A stretch of DNA of 41,815 bases from the NCBI GenBank assembly GCA_964397665.1, contig CAYNJW010000004.1:1-41815 (forward strand), in the 5' to 3' direction. The stretch's first letter is position 1. Each line of letters opens with the position of its first letter. Shown here in pieces: positions 24,694-32,823 of this stretch. The position numbers and the translations under genes were made by a program. The notes under the pieces are model-generated. The model was not told where the DNA came from. It searched no databases and was given only the letters and a program-made list of their open reading frames with translations. This stretch comes from CAYNJW01 sp964397665. Lineage in GTDB: Archaea; Nanobdellota; Nanobdellia; Pacearchaeales; GW2011-AR1.

Positions 24694-25695
24694 CTACTCT
24701 GCTTTTCTAGCAATCTGTCTCATACGTTCTATTGTCTTTCTATCTTCCCTACCTTTCTTAACCTCTTCTTTGTACCACTCATACCTATTAATTATTTCTT
24801 TTAATGCTGAAGCTTCACAAATTTTTTCGTTAGTAATTGATAATTTTATCCCGCTTATACCCATATCTGTCGTAGATTTATAACCAAAGGGATTTCTTTT
24901 ACTTGTAACTCTTCTCAAAATTTTAAAATTATTCAAATCACGATTATAAGATGTTGCTTTAATTTTATGAGCTTTAAGATGTAATTTATCAAGCATATTC
25001 TTATCTCCTAAATCTGCAGTTGCAGCCTCATATGCTAAATTTATTGGATGTTTTAAGGGTAAATCCCAAACAGGAAATGTTTCCAATTTAGCATATTTAA
25101 CTTTTTTTCCATTTTTTATTTCATGATATAATTGGCTCAAAGCTACCGCCATTTTTCCAGAATTTCCTGCAGGACCTGTCAAAACTATTAACCTTTTTTT
25201 TAAATAAATATACCCATTATCCTTAAAACTTTCTAAAGCAAATTTTGTTTCCTCAGAATAATTATCCCATTCTCTAAAAACCTTCGAATCTATCTTCTTC
25301 TTTTTTAAATATTTAAGAAATTTTTTAACTTTTTTATACTTTTTCCCCTCTTTAAACCTTGTAATAACTACTGTTTCTAGATGAAAGCCTTTAGATGAAA
25401 ATTCTTCCAATTCTTTTTTTATCTGGCTCACATAATTCACTTTCTTTTTTGTTAACTTCTTTTTTGATTCTAAATCATTAGCATTTATACAATAAATAAT
25501 GCCTAAATTTCTAAAAGAACTTAAAAGATGTAATTTATTCTTAGGATTATATCCTGGCAACACTCTTGAAGCATGGCCATCAAAAATTAATTTTCCTCCG
25601 ACTTCAAGATAAAATCTCTTAAACCCCTTTGCTCGTAATTTAATTTCTTTAGAAATAAACTCTAAATATTTCTCTGAATCAAACCCTTCTTCCAT
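24694..25695 (-). CDS. Shortened DUF1846-family protein
   Basis: This 333-residue protein resembles the DUF1846 family, known mainly from Firmicutes. Matching segments are the N-terminus EEGFDSEKYLEFISKEI, the region YLEVGGKLIFDGHASRVLPGY (about residues 29-49), VVITRF, GPAGNSGKMAVALSQLYHE (about 174-192), FPVWDLPLKHPINLAYEAATADL (about 205-227), YNRDLNNF and TDMGIS. Family members are about 490-510 residues long. This one ends after the EASALKEIINRYEWYKEEV helix, so it lacks roughly the last 150 residues. The reaction is not established; the GSGK-like motif is not a true P-loop context. An ATATAAAA-type box about 26 nt upstream supports the start. Transfer from bacteria followed by trimming, or an old archaeal short form, are both possible. 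Confidence 0.8.
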   Translation of the reverse strand: MEEGFDSEKYLEFISKEIKLRAKGFKRFYLEVGGKLIFDGHASRVLPGYNPKNKLHLLSSFRNLGIIYCINANDLESKKKLTKKKVNYVSQIKKELEEFSSKGFHLETVVITRFKEGKKYKKVKKFLKYLKKKKIDSKVFREWDNYSEETKFALESFKDNGYIYLKKRLIVLTGPAGNSGKMAVALSQLYHEIKNGKKVKYAKLETFPVWDLPLKHPINLAYEAATADLGDKNMLDKLHLKAHKIKATSYNRDLNNFKILRRVTSKRNPFGYKSTTDMGISGIKLSITNEKICEASALKEIINRYEWYKEEVKKGREDRKTIERMRQIARKAE

Positions 25696-25738
25696 ATAAA
25701 AAAAGAAACAAAGATGTTTTTATATCTTAGCGTTATAA

Positions 25739-27466
25739 CTAACTGTTAAATTTTTTAAGAGACTTATTCAAATACTCAAAATATTCTAAATCGCTAGAAT
25801 TTGCCATTTTCTCAACAATTAACTCTGGTGTTGAATGTGCTAATCTTCCCAAAACGGGATTATGATCTACGATTAAATTAAAATCCTTATCTAAACCTTT
25901 AGCTTCAATCCCATCAATTCTTGCACCTTTTGGTAAAACTTCTTTTATTTCATAACCAAGATGGGTTGCGATTACTAAAAAACAATTCTTATTTAAAAAA
26001 TAATCTGCAGTTGTAGCAATTATCTTACCTGCTACTCCTGGTTCAGTTACTGCTTCAATCTCATCTGCTAAAATCAACGTTTGACTACCTGGTTTTATTG
26101 TTGACAACTGCGTAAGGAGATTTTCAAAAGCCCCTTTATTTGCTACACCTTTGTTTTTAGCAAAATAATACACTTCAGTAAATTGTGGAGTTTTGAAAGA
26201 ACCGTTGATTGGAAGACCGAGTTGAAAAAGACTTATAGATTGAATTAAATGTTCTAAAAGAGTAGTTTTACCACCTGAATTTGCCCCAGTTAAAATAGAA
26301 CATTTATTTTCCATATCTAATCTGAACGAAATAGGTTGAGCGTTATCTAAAAAATAATTTTTAGAATTTTCTAAAATTAACTCTTCAGATTTACAGGGAT
26401 AAGATTCTGTTAATTCAAGATATTTTGAAATCCCACCTAAAAAATCAAGAACAATTAAAAGACTTGATAATCTAGATAATTTTTCAGGAATTAATTTTAT
26501 TAAACTTGAGTTTAATTTTACTTCTTCAGCTAAATCTGTAAACTCATTTGAACTCTGTCTTCTAATTAAATCTTCTAATTCTTTTTCATCTATTGAAACA
26601 GGGATAGAAATATTAAAAATATGTGAGGGGATTTTACTATCTTGTATAATTTTATTAATCATTTTTTGAAAATCTTCTGGAAGTTTTCCTTCAGCCATAA
26701 TTTTCATTAAAGATCCCCCAGAAATTGTAAAATCTTTTAATTTTTCTTCAAGTATAATATTCATCTCATCTAAAGTCTCTTCAACTTTTTCTCTAGTAAT
26801 AATCTTTGTTGAAGTTTCAACAAAAAAAGAAAATAACGACGACAATTCTTCCGTAATCTTAAATATCTCACCAGTAGTTATGTTCTTTCCTAAAACTTCT
26901 AAATTTTCTTTCCAACCGGAAAGTTTCTCTAAATATCTCTCAAGATAAATATCCTCAACATCCTTAATAAAAACTGTTTGTGATAATGTCTCCAAAGATC
27001 TTTGAAAATTATCACAATCAATTACTTGGACAATATCGTATCTTTCTAGTTCTGCTAAATCTTGTTCAGAAATTAACAATTTTACTGTACACCCAAATTC
27101 TTTCAATTGCATAAAAATGGATTCATCCTCTGTAACAGCAATTACCTCATACTTTGGAGACCAATTAATTCTTGGAACTTTCAATTCTTCTAAAAAATCT
27201 GTACGAATAATTCCTTTAATCTGCTTAAAAAATTCTTGACGATAATTTAACAAATCAAGATTAGAGGTAAAAGGAATAACATGCCAAAGATTGGATGTTT
27301 CAGAAAAATTAAACTCTGAAGAAATCTTGCTTAAAAGACGATTATGGACTACTTTTGCATCTCTTGTTTTATAAATTGAATCTGCATTCTTACTAATTGA
27401 AGTCTTTACAGAACTAAAAGGTGATAGCCCTTGATCAACAATAAACTTGCAAAATTCTTCTTTCAT
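25739..27466 (-). CDS. MutS-like ATPase (archaeal MutS-related)
   Basis: This 575-residue protein carries a MutS-type ATPase at its C-terminus and a long helical lever/clamp region before it, without the mismatch-recognition domain I of MutS1. The Walker A motif is TGANSGGKTT (near residue 405), Walker B is LILADEIEAV, and THLGYEI follows as the His loop. The architecture matches archaeal MutS-related proteins near MutS2/MutS5, whose role is probably in recombination or DNA-structure handling. I start it at the ATG at 27466 because a TTTTAAA box on this strand is centred 25 nt upstream; an in-frame ATG at 27523 would lie upstream of that box. It is divergent from a GIY-YIG protein gene. Confidence 0.88.
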   Translation of the reverse strand: MKEEFCKFIVDQGLSPFSSVKTSISKNADSIYKTRDAKVVHNRLLSKISSEFNFSETSNLWHVIPFTSNLDLLNYRQEFFKQIKGIIRTDFLEELKVPRINWSPKYEVIAVTEDESIFMQLKEFGCTVKLLISEQDLAELERYDIVQVIDCDNFQRSLETLSQTVFIKDVEDIYLERYLEKLSGWKENLEVLGKNITTGEIFKITEELSSLFSFFVETSTKIITREKVEETLDEMNIILEEKLKDFTISGGSLMKIMAEGKLPEDFQKMINKIIQDSKIPSHIFNISIPVSIDEKELEDLIRRQSSNEFTDLAEEVKLNSSLIKLIPEKLSRLSSLLIVLDFLGGISKYLELTESYPCKSEELILENSKNYFLDNAQPISFRLDMENKCSILTGANSGGKTTLLEHLIQSISLFQLGLPINGSFKTPQFTEVYYFAKNKGVANKGAFENLLTQLSTIKPGSQTLILADEIEAVTEPGVAGKIIATTADYFLNKNCFLVIATHLGYEIKEVLPKGARIDGIEAKGLDKDFNLIVDHNPVLGRLAHSTPELIVEKMANSSDLEYFEYLNKSLKKFNS

Positions 27467-27526
27467 AAATTTAACTTGGTTAATGAGTTTAAAATGTTTT
27501 ATATATTCAAAAAGACAATTCAATAC

Positions 27527-27787
27527 ATGGAAGAAACTGTGGGAAAATGGTATGTATACATCTTAGAATGTGATACTGGTTCATTTTATACAGGTGTAAC
27601 TAACAATATAAAAAAAAGAATGCAAGCACATATCGATGGAAAAGGAAGTAAATATGTTTTTAGAAATGGATTTAACCATCTAATCTCTTTTAAAGAATGT
27701 AAAAATAGAAGTGATGCATGTAAAAAGGAATATTTAATAAAAAAATTACCTAAATGGGAAAAATTAAAATGGTTTGAAGAAAATTAA
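27527..27787 (+). CDS. GIY-YIG nuclease-domain protein (UPF0213 type)
   Basis: This 86-residue protein consists of a GIY-YIG domain: WYVYILECDTGSFYTGVTNNIKKRMQAH at about residues 8-35, with the YVYIL and YTG halves of the motif, then GSKYVFRNGF, and a C-terminal EYLIKKLPKWEKLKWFE. This is the small stand-alone COG2827-like form, predicted to be a structure-specific endonuclease of unknown target. The ATG at 27527 is preferred over an in-frame one at 27431 because a TTTATATA box is centred about 25 nt before it. It is divergent from the MutS-like gene, with the two promoters in a 60-bp spacer. Confidence 0.88.
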   Translation: MEETVGKWYVYILECDTGSFYTGVTNNIKKRMQAHIDGKGSKYVFRNGFNHLISFKECKNRSDACKKEYLIKKLPKWEKLKWFEEN

Positions 27788-27876
27788 TCATTCATTCGTT
27801 TAAACAAATTTTAAAACTTCTTAGTTTTATTAAAATTAAAAAGAAACCTAACAAGATACTTTTTCTGGGAAAATTA

Positions 27877-27959
27877 TGAGAGCAGGAGGATTCGAACCCC
27901 CGTAGACATAAGCCAACAGATTTTGAGTCTGCCCCGTTTGACCACTCCGGCATGCTCTC
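27877..27959 (-). tRNA. tRNA-Leu (anticodon CAA)
   Basis: A complete class II cloverleaf can be folded. The acceptor stem pairs GAGAGCA with TGCTCTC and the discriminator is A. The anticodon stem GCAGA/TCTGT closes the loop CTCAAAA with anticodon CAA, reading UUG. A long variable arm and a T-arm GGGGG-TTCGAAT-CCTCC follow. The 3' CCA is not encoded. No intron is visible. Confidence 0.93.
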
Positions 27960-28129
27960 ATAAATTTATAGACGCACTTCAACTTAAAAAGGTTTTTATA
28001 TCAATAACTTTTTAGAAGTCTAATCTAAAAGGATACTTAAAAAATTCCTTTAATAAAAAGAAATCTTTTTTCAAGAAAAAATTGCTTAAGGTAAAAAAAT
28101 AAATTTAAACAAACACTAAATAAATTAAA

Positions 28130-28759
28130 ATGAACAAAGAAAAACTAATTTCAATCTTAGAAATAGTCATAATCATAATTTTATTCTCCGGACTTACTAT
28201 TTTAATGAAAAAAAATCTACCCTTTTTTGAACAACTTATAAAACACAGTTTCAAAGGGGCCATAATTTATTCATTGATTGTTATACTCGCTATTGTGATT
28301 GCACCAGTTAGTTCAATACCCCTAATACCAATAATGAGTGGACTTTTTGGATGGGTTTTTACAGGATTCATAACTTTAATTTCTTGGACCTTAGGTTCAA
28401 TCATAACTTTCTATATTGCAAAAATCTTTGGAATTCCAATAATTTCAAAATTAATCCCTCTAAAAAAACTAGAAAAACTAGAAAAAAAAATTATGTTAAA
28501 AGATTCGTTTCTAACAATTCTTATTTTAAGAACAGTTATTCCTGTAGATATCCTTAGTTATGCATTGGGATTATTCAGCAAAATAAATATCTTAAAGTAT
28601 ACTCTTGCAACAATTTTAGGAGTTATTCCAGTAATTTTCATCCTATCCTATGCTGGTTCAGTATCCTTAAAAATGCAATTAACAATTTTTATAGGTGTAT
28701 TTCTGATTATTTTTATTATCTTACTAGTTAAAGAAATTTTAAATAAAAAAACTAATTAA
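28130..28759 (+). CDS. VTT-domain (TVP38/TMEM64/DedA-like) membrane protein
   Basis: This 209-residue integral membrane protein has about six hydrophobic helices. The central segment IAPVSSIPLIPIMSGLFGWVFTGFITLISWTLGSIITFYIAKIFG (about residues 59-103) has the proline- and glycine-rich re-entrant loop typical of the VTT/SNARE-associated family. ILILRTVIPVDILSYALGLFSKI (about 130-152) gives the second half with the conserved arginine and proline. Family members are lipid scramblase- or transporter-like. An AATTTAAAC box lies about 26 nt upstream of the ATG. The DNA ligase gene follows in the same direction with its own TATA box. Confidence 0.85.
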   Translation: MNKEKLISILEIVIIIILFSGLTILMKKNLPFFEQLIKHSFKGAIIYSLIVILAIVIAPVSSIPLIPIMSGLFGWVFTGFITLISWTLGSIITFYIAKIFGIPIISKLIPLKKLEKLEKKIMLKDSFLTILILRTVIPVDILSYALGLFSKINILKYTLATILGVIPVIFILSYAGSVSLKMQLTIFIGVFLIIFIILLVKEILNKKTN

Positions 28760-28803
28760 TTTAATTTAGTTAATAATATAAATAAAAGAAATTTTGTTAA
28801 TGT

Positions 28804-30489
28804 ATGGATTATGAAAAAATTAGCTCAACTTACAATCTTCTTGAAAATACTTCAAAAGGATTAGAAAAAACAGAGATATTAGCTAATTTTTTAAAAGAAA
28901 TAAAAGAAACTCCAAAATTCATTTATTTATTTAAGGGGAAAGTATTTCCAGATTATGATTCCAGAGAATTAGGAATTTCACACCAACTAGTAATCAGAGC
29001 AATTGGAAAATCAATCGGTGAAAAAGATTCGGTAGTCTTAGAAGAATTCAAAAAATTTGGAGAAATTGGAAAAGCTGCTGAAAGTTTAGCAAAAAGGAAA
29101 AAACAAAGTTCACTTTTCTCGTCTAAATTAACTGTTGAAAAAGTTTTTAATAATCTTAAAAAAATTACAACTTACGCTGGAAAAGGAACAGTAGATAGAA
29201 AAATTGGATTGATTATAGAATTATTAAATTCTGCATCCCCTACTGAAACAAAGTTTATTGTTAGAACAGTTTTAAGTGATTTAAAAATTGGTGTTGGTGA
29301 TGGACTATTAAGAGATTCAATTGCAAATTATTGTTTTTCTCCAAGTAATTTAGAAGAAAAAAAGAAATATTCAGAGTTAATCCAAGAAGCATATAACAAA
29401 TCAACAGATTTTGCAGAAGTCTTTGAAAAAGCACAAACTAATTCTTTAGAATTAATAAAATTATCTCCTGGAAAACCTTTGAAAGTAATGCTATTTCCAA
29501 AGGCAAAAAATATTGAAGATGCATTTAGAATCGTTGGAAAACCTGCAGCATTTGAATATAAATATGATGGTTTTAGAGTCATGATTAATAAAGAAAAAAA
29601 TGGAAAAATTAAAATTTTTACAAGAAGACTTGAAGAAGTAACAAAACAATTTCCAGAAATAATAGAATATGTTTTAAAAAATGTTTCTGGAGAAAGTTTC
29701 ATATTAGATGGTGAAGCTGTTGGATTTAATTCTAAAACTAAACAGTACACAGATTTTCAAGCAATTTCGCAAAGAATAAGAAGAAAATATGATATTGATA
29801 AAATGGCTAAAAAACTTCCAATAGAATTAGTTTTATTTGACATAATTTACTATGAAGGTAAATCTTTGATAAAGGAGAAATTTGTAAATAGGGCTAAACT
29901 ATTAAAAAAAATAACCACTGAAGAAGCTTACAAAATAATCTTAGCTAAACAACTAATAAGTGAAAAAGTAGAAGAAATAGAAAAATTTTACCAATCAGCA
30001 TTAGAAGATAATCAAGAAGGTTTAATGGCAAAATCTCTTTCTGCACCTTATAAACCTGGTGCAAGAGTTGGTTATGGAGTAAAATTAAAACCAGTTGATA
30101 AGGACTTTGATTTGGTAATAACTGGTGCAGAATGGGGAACTGGTAAAAGAGGAAAATGGTTAACTAGTTTTAATGTATCTTGTAAAGATGAATCTGGTGA
30201 ATTATTTGAAATTGGAAAAGTCTCAACTGGTTTAAAAGAAAAAGCTGAAGAAGGATTATCATATGGGGAAATAACTGAAATGTTAGAAAAACTAACAATT
30301 AAAGAAACCGGAAGAGAAGTTAAGGTTGAACCAAAAATTATTGTAACTGTTCAATATCAGAATATTCAAAGATCGCAAACTTACTCTTCTGGTTTTGGTT
30401 TAAGATTTCCAAGAATTCTAAGATTAAGGCCAGATAGGGGTGTTGAAGATATCACTAGTTTAGAAGAAATAGAAAGAGAGATTAACTAA
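28804..30489 (+). CDS. lig: ATP-dependent DNA ligase
   Basis: This 561-residue enzyme is the replicative/repair DNA ligase of archaea. The N-terminal DNA-binding domain spans about residues 1-220. The adenylated lysine is Lys253 in EYKYDGFR (251-258). Motif III is ELVLFDIIYYEG (about 341-352), motif IV EGLMAKS (about 404-410) and motif V GYGVKLKP (about 422-429). The C-terminal OB fold ends with LRFPRILRLRPDRG, a typical end of archaeal ligases. The length matches. An ATATAAATAA box centred about 26 nt before the ATG predicts a leaderless transcript. Confidence 0.95.
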   Translation: MDYEKISSTYNLLENTSKGLEKTEILANFLKEIKETPKFIYLFKGKVFPDYDSRELGISHQLVIRAIGKSIGEKDSVVLEEFKKFGEIGKAAESLAKRKKQSSLFSSKLTVEKVFNNLKKITTYAGKGTVDRKIGLIIELLNSASPTETKFIVRTVLSDLKIGVGDGLLRDSIANYCFSPSNLEEKKKYSELIQEAYNKSTDFAEVFEKAQTNSLELIKLSPGKPLKVMLFPKAKNIEDAFRIVGKPAAFEYKYDGFRVMINKEKNGKIKIFTRRLEEVTKQFPEIIEYVLKNVSGESFILDGEAVGFNSKTKQYTDFQAISQRIRRKYDIDKMAKKLPIELVLFDIIYYEGKSLIKEKFVNRAKLLKKITTEEAYKIILAKQLISEKVEEIEKFYQSALEDNQEGLMAKSLSAPYKPGARVGYGVKLKPVDKDFDLVITGAEWGTGKRGKWLTSFNVSCKDESGELFEIGKVSTGLKEKAEEGLSYGEITEMLEKLTIKETGREVKVEPKIIVTVQYQNIQRSQTYSSGFGLRFPRILRLRPDRGVEDITSLEEIEREIN

Positions 30490-30560
30490 CTATTTTTTCA
30501 AAAGAAATATTCAAAGATAACAATCCTTAAAAACAAAAAATCAATGATTATTCTCTTACA

Positions 30561-30701
30561 TTGTCTGGGAAAAATGCATTAGAAGCTCTTAATTTATTAG
30601 AAAGAAAATGTTCTGGAGAAGATGTAAAAAGAACTGTTAGATGTCAAATTGGAAATTTTCCAAGCGATGCTGATGATGTAAGTGCTCCAAATTTGTTTTA
30701 A
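30561..30701 (+). CDS. Possible small ORF with TTG start, or gene remnant
   Basis: An open frame from about 30531 to the TAA at 30699-30701 has no ATG or GTG but reads naturally from a TTG at 30561 (46 residues, starting LSGKNALEALNLLERK and ending DDVSAPNLF). The amino-acid composition is protein-like, unlike typical non-coding sequence here. A CTTAAAAAC box of the kind seen before the SMC gene is centred about 30 nt before the TTG. It could be a short peptide gene or the 3' remains of a longer one. It lies directly upstream of the TBP promoter ladder. Confidence 0.3.
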   Translation: MSGKNALEALNLLERKCSGEDVKRTVRCQIGNFPSDADDVSAPNLF

Positions 30702-30745
30702 AATAACTGCTTTTACTAAAAAGCATAAATTTATTTATTTCTAAG

Positions 30746-30803
30746 TTTATAACGACGAGGCCTTTATAAATAGAAACCATTTATAAACCAATACCTTTAT
30801 AAA
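30746..30803 (+). promoter_or_regulatory. Ladder of TATA boxes upstream of the TBP gene
   Basis: Four TATA-like octamers follow one another at near-constant spacing: TTTATAAC at 30746, then TTTATAAA at 30763, 30780 and 30796. Offsets are 17, 17 and 16 bp. A weaker TTTATTTA at 30730 continues the series. Only the last box is positioned (25 nt before the ATG at 30825) to start this gene. The others would offer extra binding sites for the gene's own product. Confidence 0.75.
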
Positions 30804-30824
30804 CAAAATTTAATTTTATGAATC

Positions 30825-31454
30825 ATGGTAGTTAAGAAAAAGGTAGTAAAAAAAAGTAAAAAAAAGACTTCTAAAAAAGAAACAAAATTAATTGTTCAAA
30901 ATATTGTTGCAACAACATCATTAGAAAAAGAAGTATCCTTGACAAAATTAGCAAGAACACAACCAAATACTGAATACAATCCAGACACATTTCCAGGACT
31001 TGTATTAAGAGTAAAAGAACCAAAATCTGCAGTCCTAGTTTTCTCTTCAGGAAATCTCGTTTGTACTGGAACAAAATCAATAGCCCAAGTTAAAGATGTT
31101 GTTAATCAAGTAATTAAACAACTTAAAAAAGTTGGAGTAAATGTAACAATAAAACCAAAAATAAATGTTCAAAACATTGTTGCCTCTGGATCTATTAATT
31201 TAGATTTAAATTTAAACACTTTATCTTTGGAGTTGGAAAATACCGAATATGAACCTGAACAATTTCCAGGATTAGTCTATAAACTGGATAACCCTACTGC
31301 TACATTTTTACTTTTTAGTAATGGAAAACTTGTCTGTACTGGAACAAAAAATAAAGCACAATTAGAAGATTCTATGAAACAACTTAATAAAAATGTTAGA
31401 GCAGCATTAAGAAGGTTGAAAAACAAACCAGCAGATGAAGAACATATTTGGTAA
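30825..31454 (+). CDS. tbp: TATA-box-binding protein
   Basis: This 209-residue general transcription factor has the two direct TBP repeats: NIVATTSLEKEVSLTKLARTQPNTEYNPDTFPGLVLRV...SGNLVCTGTKSIAQV (about residues 26-90) and NIVASGSINLDLNLNTLSLELENTEYEPEQFPGLVYKL...NGKLVCTGTKNKAQL (about 116-182). Each carries the FPGL and VCTGTK signatures. The N-terminus has an extra lysine-rich tail of about 20 residues, not part of the saddle, and the C-terminus ends with an acidic tail. It nucleates transcription initiation with TFB. The promoter holds a ladder of TATA boxes that suggests self-regulation. tRNA-Trp follows 50 bp downstream. Confidence 0.96.
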   Translation: MVVKKKVVKKSKKKTSKKETKLIVQNIVATTSLEKEVSLTKLARTQPNTEYNPDTFPGLVLRVKEPKSAVLVFSSGNLVCTGTKSIAQVKDVVNQVIKQLKKVGVNVTIKPKINVQNIVASGSINLDLNLNTLSLELENTEYEPEQFPGLVYKLDNPTATFLLFSNGKLVCTGTKNKAQLEDSMKQLNKNVRAALRRLKNKPADEEHIW

Positions 31455-31504
31455 TTAAACAAAACAATACACTTTTTAAATCGTTAATCATGTATTTTAT
31501 TATT

Positions 31505-31575
31505 GGGCACATAGTTTAATGGTAAAATGGCCGGCTCCAACCCGGCAGCTTGGGGTTCGATTCCCTATGTGCTCA
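31505..31575 (+). tRNA. tRNA-Trp (anticodon CCA)
   Basis: A complete 71-nt cloverleaf can be folded. Acceptor GGGCACA pairs with TGTGCTC (one G-T pair) and the discriminator is A. The anticodon stem GCCGG/CCGGC closes the loop CTCCAAC, giving anticodon CCA. The T-arm is TGGGG-TTCGATT-CCCTA. There is no encoded CCA and no intron, although many archaeal tRNA-Trp genes have one. Confidence 0.95.
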
Positions 31576-31638
31576 TAATCACATTATCTCTTTCTAAAAT
31601 ATAGTTAATCTTATAAAGAAATTTTTCCTTAAAATAAC

Positions 31639-31827
31639 ATGGTAATTTACGTAGATCCAAAGGCAAAAAAACCGCTAAAGAAAAACTGTGTTGAATGTGG
31701 AAAAGAATTTGAACAAAAAGCAGGTGCAAGATATCCAAGAAAATATTGTGAAAAATGTTCTGCAAAAAGGAAAAAAGATTATGAAAATTTATGGAAAGTA
31801 ACTGCAGATGAATGTGATGATGCTTAA
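31639..31827 (+). CDS. Small zinc-ribbon protein
   Basis: This 62-residue protein has two CxxC pairs, Cys17-Cys20 (CVEC) and Cys37-Cys40 (CEKC), separated by 16 residues, forming a likely zinc ribbon. The flanks are rich in lysine and the C-terminus is acidic (ADECDDA). No specific family is recognised; nucleic-acid or protein binding is likely. A TTATAAA box centred 25 nt before the ATG supports a leaderless start. It lies between two tRNA genes, tRNA-Trp and the initiator tRNA-Met, but has its own promoter. Confidence 0.75.
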   Translation: MVIYVDPKAKKPLKKNCVECGKEFEQKAGARYPRKYCEKCSAKRKKDYENLWKVTADECDDA

Positions 31828-31873
31828 ATAAAATTAGTAATCTTTAAAAGCAAAAATTAACACATAATAATAT

Positions 31874-31949
31874 AGCGAGGTGGAGCAGTCTGGTCAGCTC
31901 GCAAGGCCCATAACCTTGAGGTCGCATGGTTCAAATCCTGCCCTCGCTA
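31874..31949 (+). tRNA. Initiator tRNA-Met (anticodon CAT)
   Basis: Acceptor AGCGAGG pairs with CCTCGCT, giving the A1:U72 pair typical of archaeal and eukaryotic initiator tRNAs, with discriminator A. The anticodon stem is CAAGG/CCTTG and the loop CCCATAA gives anticodon CAT. Two features are odd. Position 33 is C rather than T. The 5' side of the T stem reads GCATGG against CCTGC, which leaves one bulged T. The third pair up the anticodon stem (29:41) is A-T instead of the usual G-C. No CCA is encoded. Confidence 0.88.
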
Positions 31950-32062
31950 TAAAACTTTTTAAGAGTTTATTTAGATTAAAATAGTTAAACTAAAATCTTC
32001 AAATAAAGAATGTAGAAAATATTGTAGATTAATCTTATAAACTAATAATCTTTTAACAAACT

Positions 32063-32716
32063 ATGAAACTAATTGGAATAGATGATGCAGGACGTGGACC
32101 AGTCTTAGGACCTATGGTTTTAGCAGGAGTTTTAATAGAAGATTCTGAACAATCAAAACTTGCAGAACAAGGAGCAAAAGACTCAAAACTTTTGACACCA
32201 ACTAAAAGAAAGATACTTGGTAATAAATTTAAACAAGAATATAAACACCATATTGAAATTTCTAAACCAATAGAAATTGACGAATCCACTAATTTAAATG
32301 ATCTTGAAGCAATTAAAACAGCAATGATTATCAATAAATTAGCAAATGAAACTACTGAAGAAATTACAGCAATAATTGATTGCCCATCTGTAAACACTGA
32401 AACTTGGGGAAACTTTGTAAAAAATCTAATTAAAGATAAAGATAGAATAACAATTAAAGCCGAACATAAAGCAGATTTTAATCACCCTGTTGTTTCTGCT
32501 GCATCAATTATAGCAAAAGAAAAAAGAGAGGAAGAAATGTTAAAATTAAGAATTGAACTAAAACAAGACTTTGGTTCAGGATACCCTGCAGACCCAAAAA
32601 CTAAAGAGTTCATAAAAAAAAATTATGATAATGAAAAATTTAAAAGTATAATCAGGCATTCATGGAGTACTGTAAAAAAATTAAAAAAAGCAAAGGCACA
32701 AGAAACTTTATTCTAA
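32063..32716 (+). CDS. rnhB: Ribonuclease HII
   Basis: This 217-residue enzyme cleaves RNA in RNA-DNA hybrids, including single ribonucleotides in DNA and Okazaki primers. It has the family signature GIDDAGRGPVLGPMVLAGV (residues 5-23), KDSKLLTPTKR (about 40-50), the aspartate of IIDCPSVN (about 108-115) and AEHKADFNHPVVSAASIIAK (about 133-152). The active site normally reads D-E-x-x-D-D. Here the glutamate after the first aspartate is replaced by aspartate (Asp7-Asp8). The change is conservative but unusual at this position. A TTATAAA box centred 25 nt before the ATG predicts a leaderless mRNA. The SMC gene follows 107 bp later in the same direction. Confidence 0.93.
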   Translation: MKLIGIDDAGRGPVLGPMVLAGVLIEDSEQSKLAEQGAKDSKLLTPTKRKILGNKFKQEYKHHIEISKPIEIDESTNLNDLEAIKTAMIINKLANETTEEITAIIDCPSVNTETWGNFVKNLIKDKDRITIKAEHKADFNHPVVSAASIIAKEKREEEMLKLRIELKQDFGSGYPADPKTKEFIKKNYDNEKFKSIIRHSWSTVKKLKKAKAQETLF

Positions 32717-32823
32717 TATTCTAAAATACTCAAAATATGAACTCTTAAAAATTAATTTAGTCAATATTATCAAAAAATAAAAAAGCCATAAATCCTTAAA
32801 AACCCTCCTTTCTAAAGAATATC

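Noticed and set aside
27467..27523. 19-residue N-terminal extension of the MutS-like protein
   Set aside because: It overlaps the divergent promoters; a TATA-like box is centred 25 nt before the downstream ATG at 27466.
27431..27526. 32-residue N-terminal extension of the GIY-YIG protein
   Set aside because: It reads antisense through the MutS-like N-terminus and spans the gene's own TATA box at 27498-27505.
30661..30690. C/D-box-like sequence TGATGATG before the TBP gene
   Set aside because: No matching D box (CTGA) follows at a suitable distance, and the segment reads better as coding.
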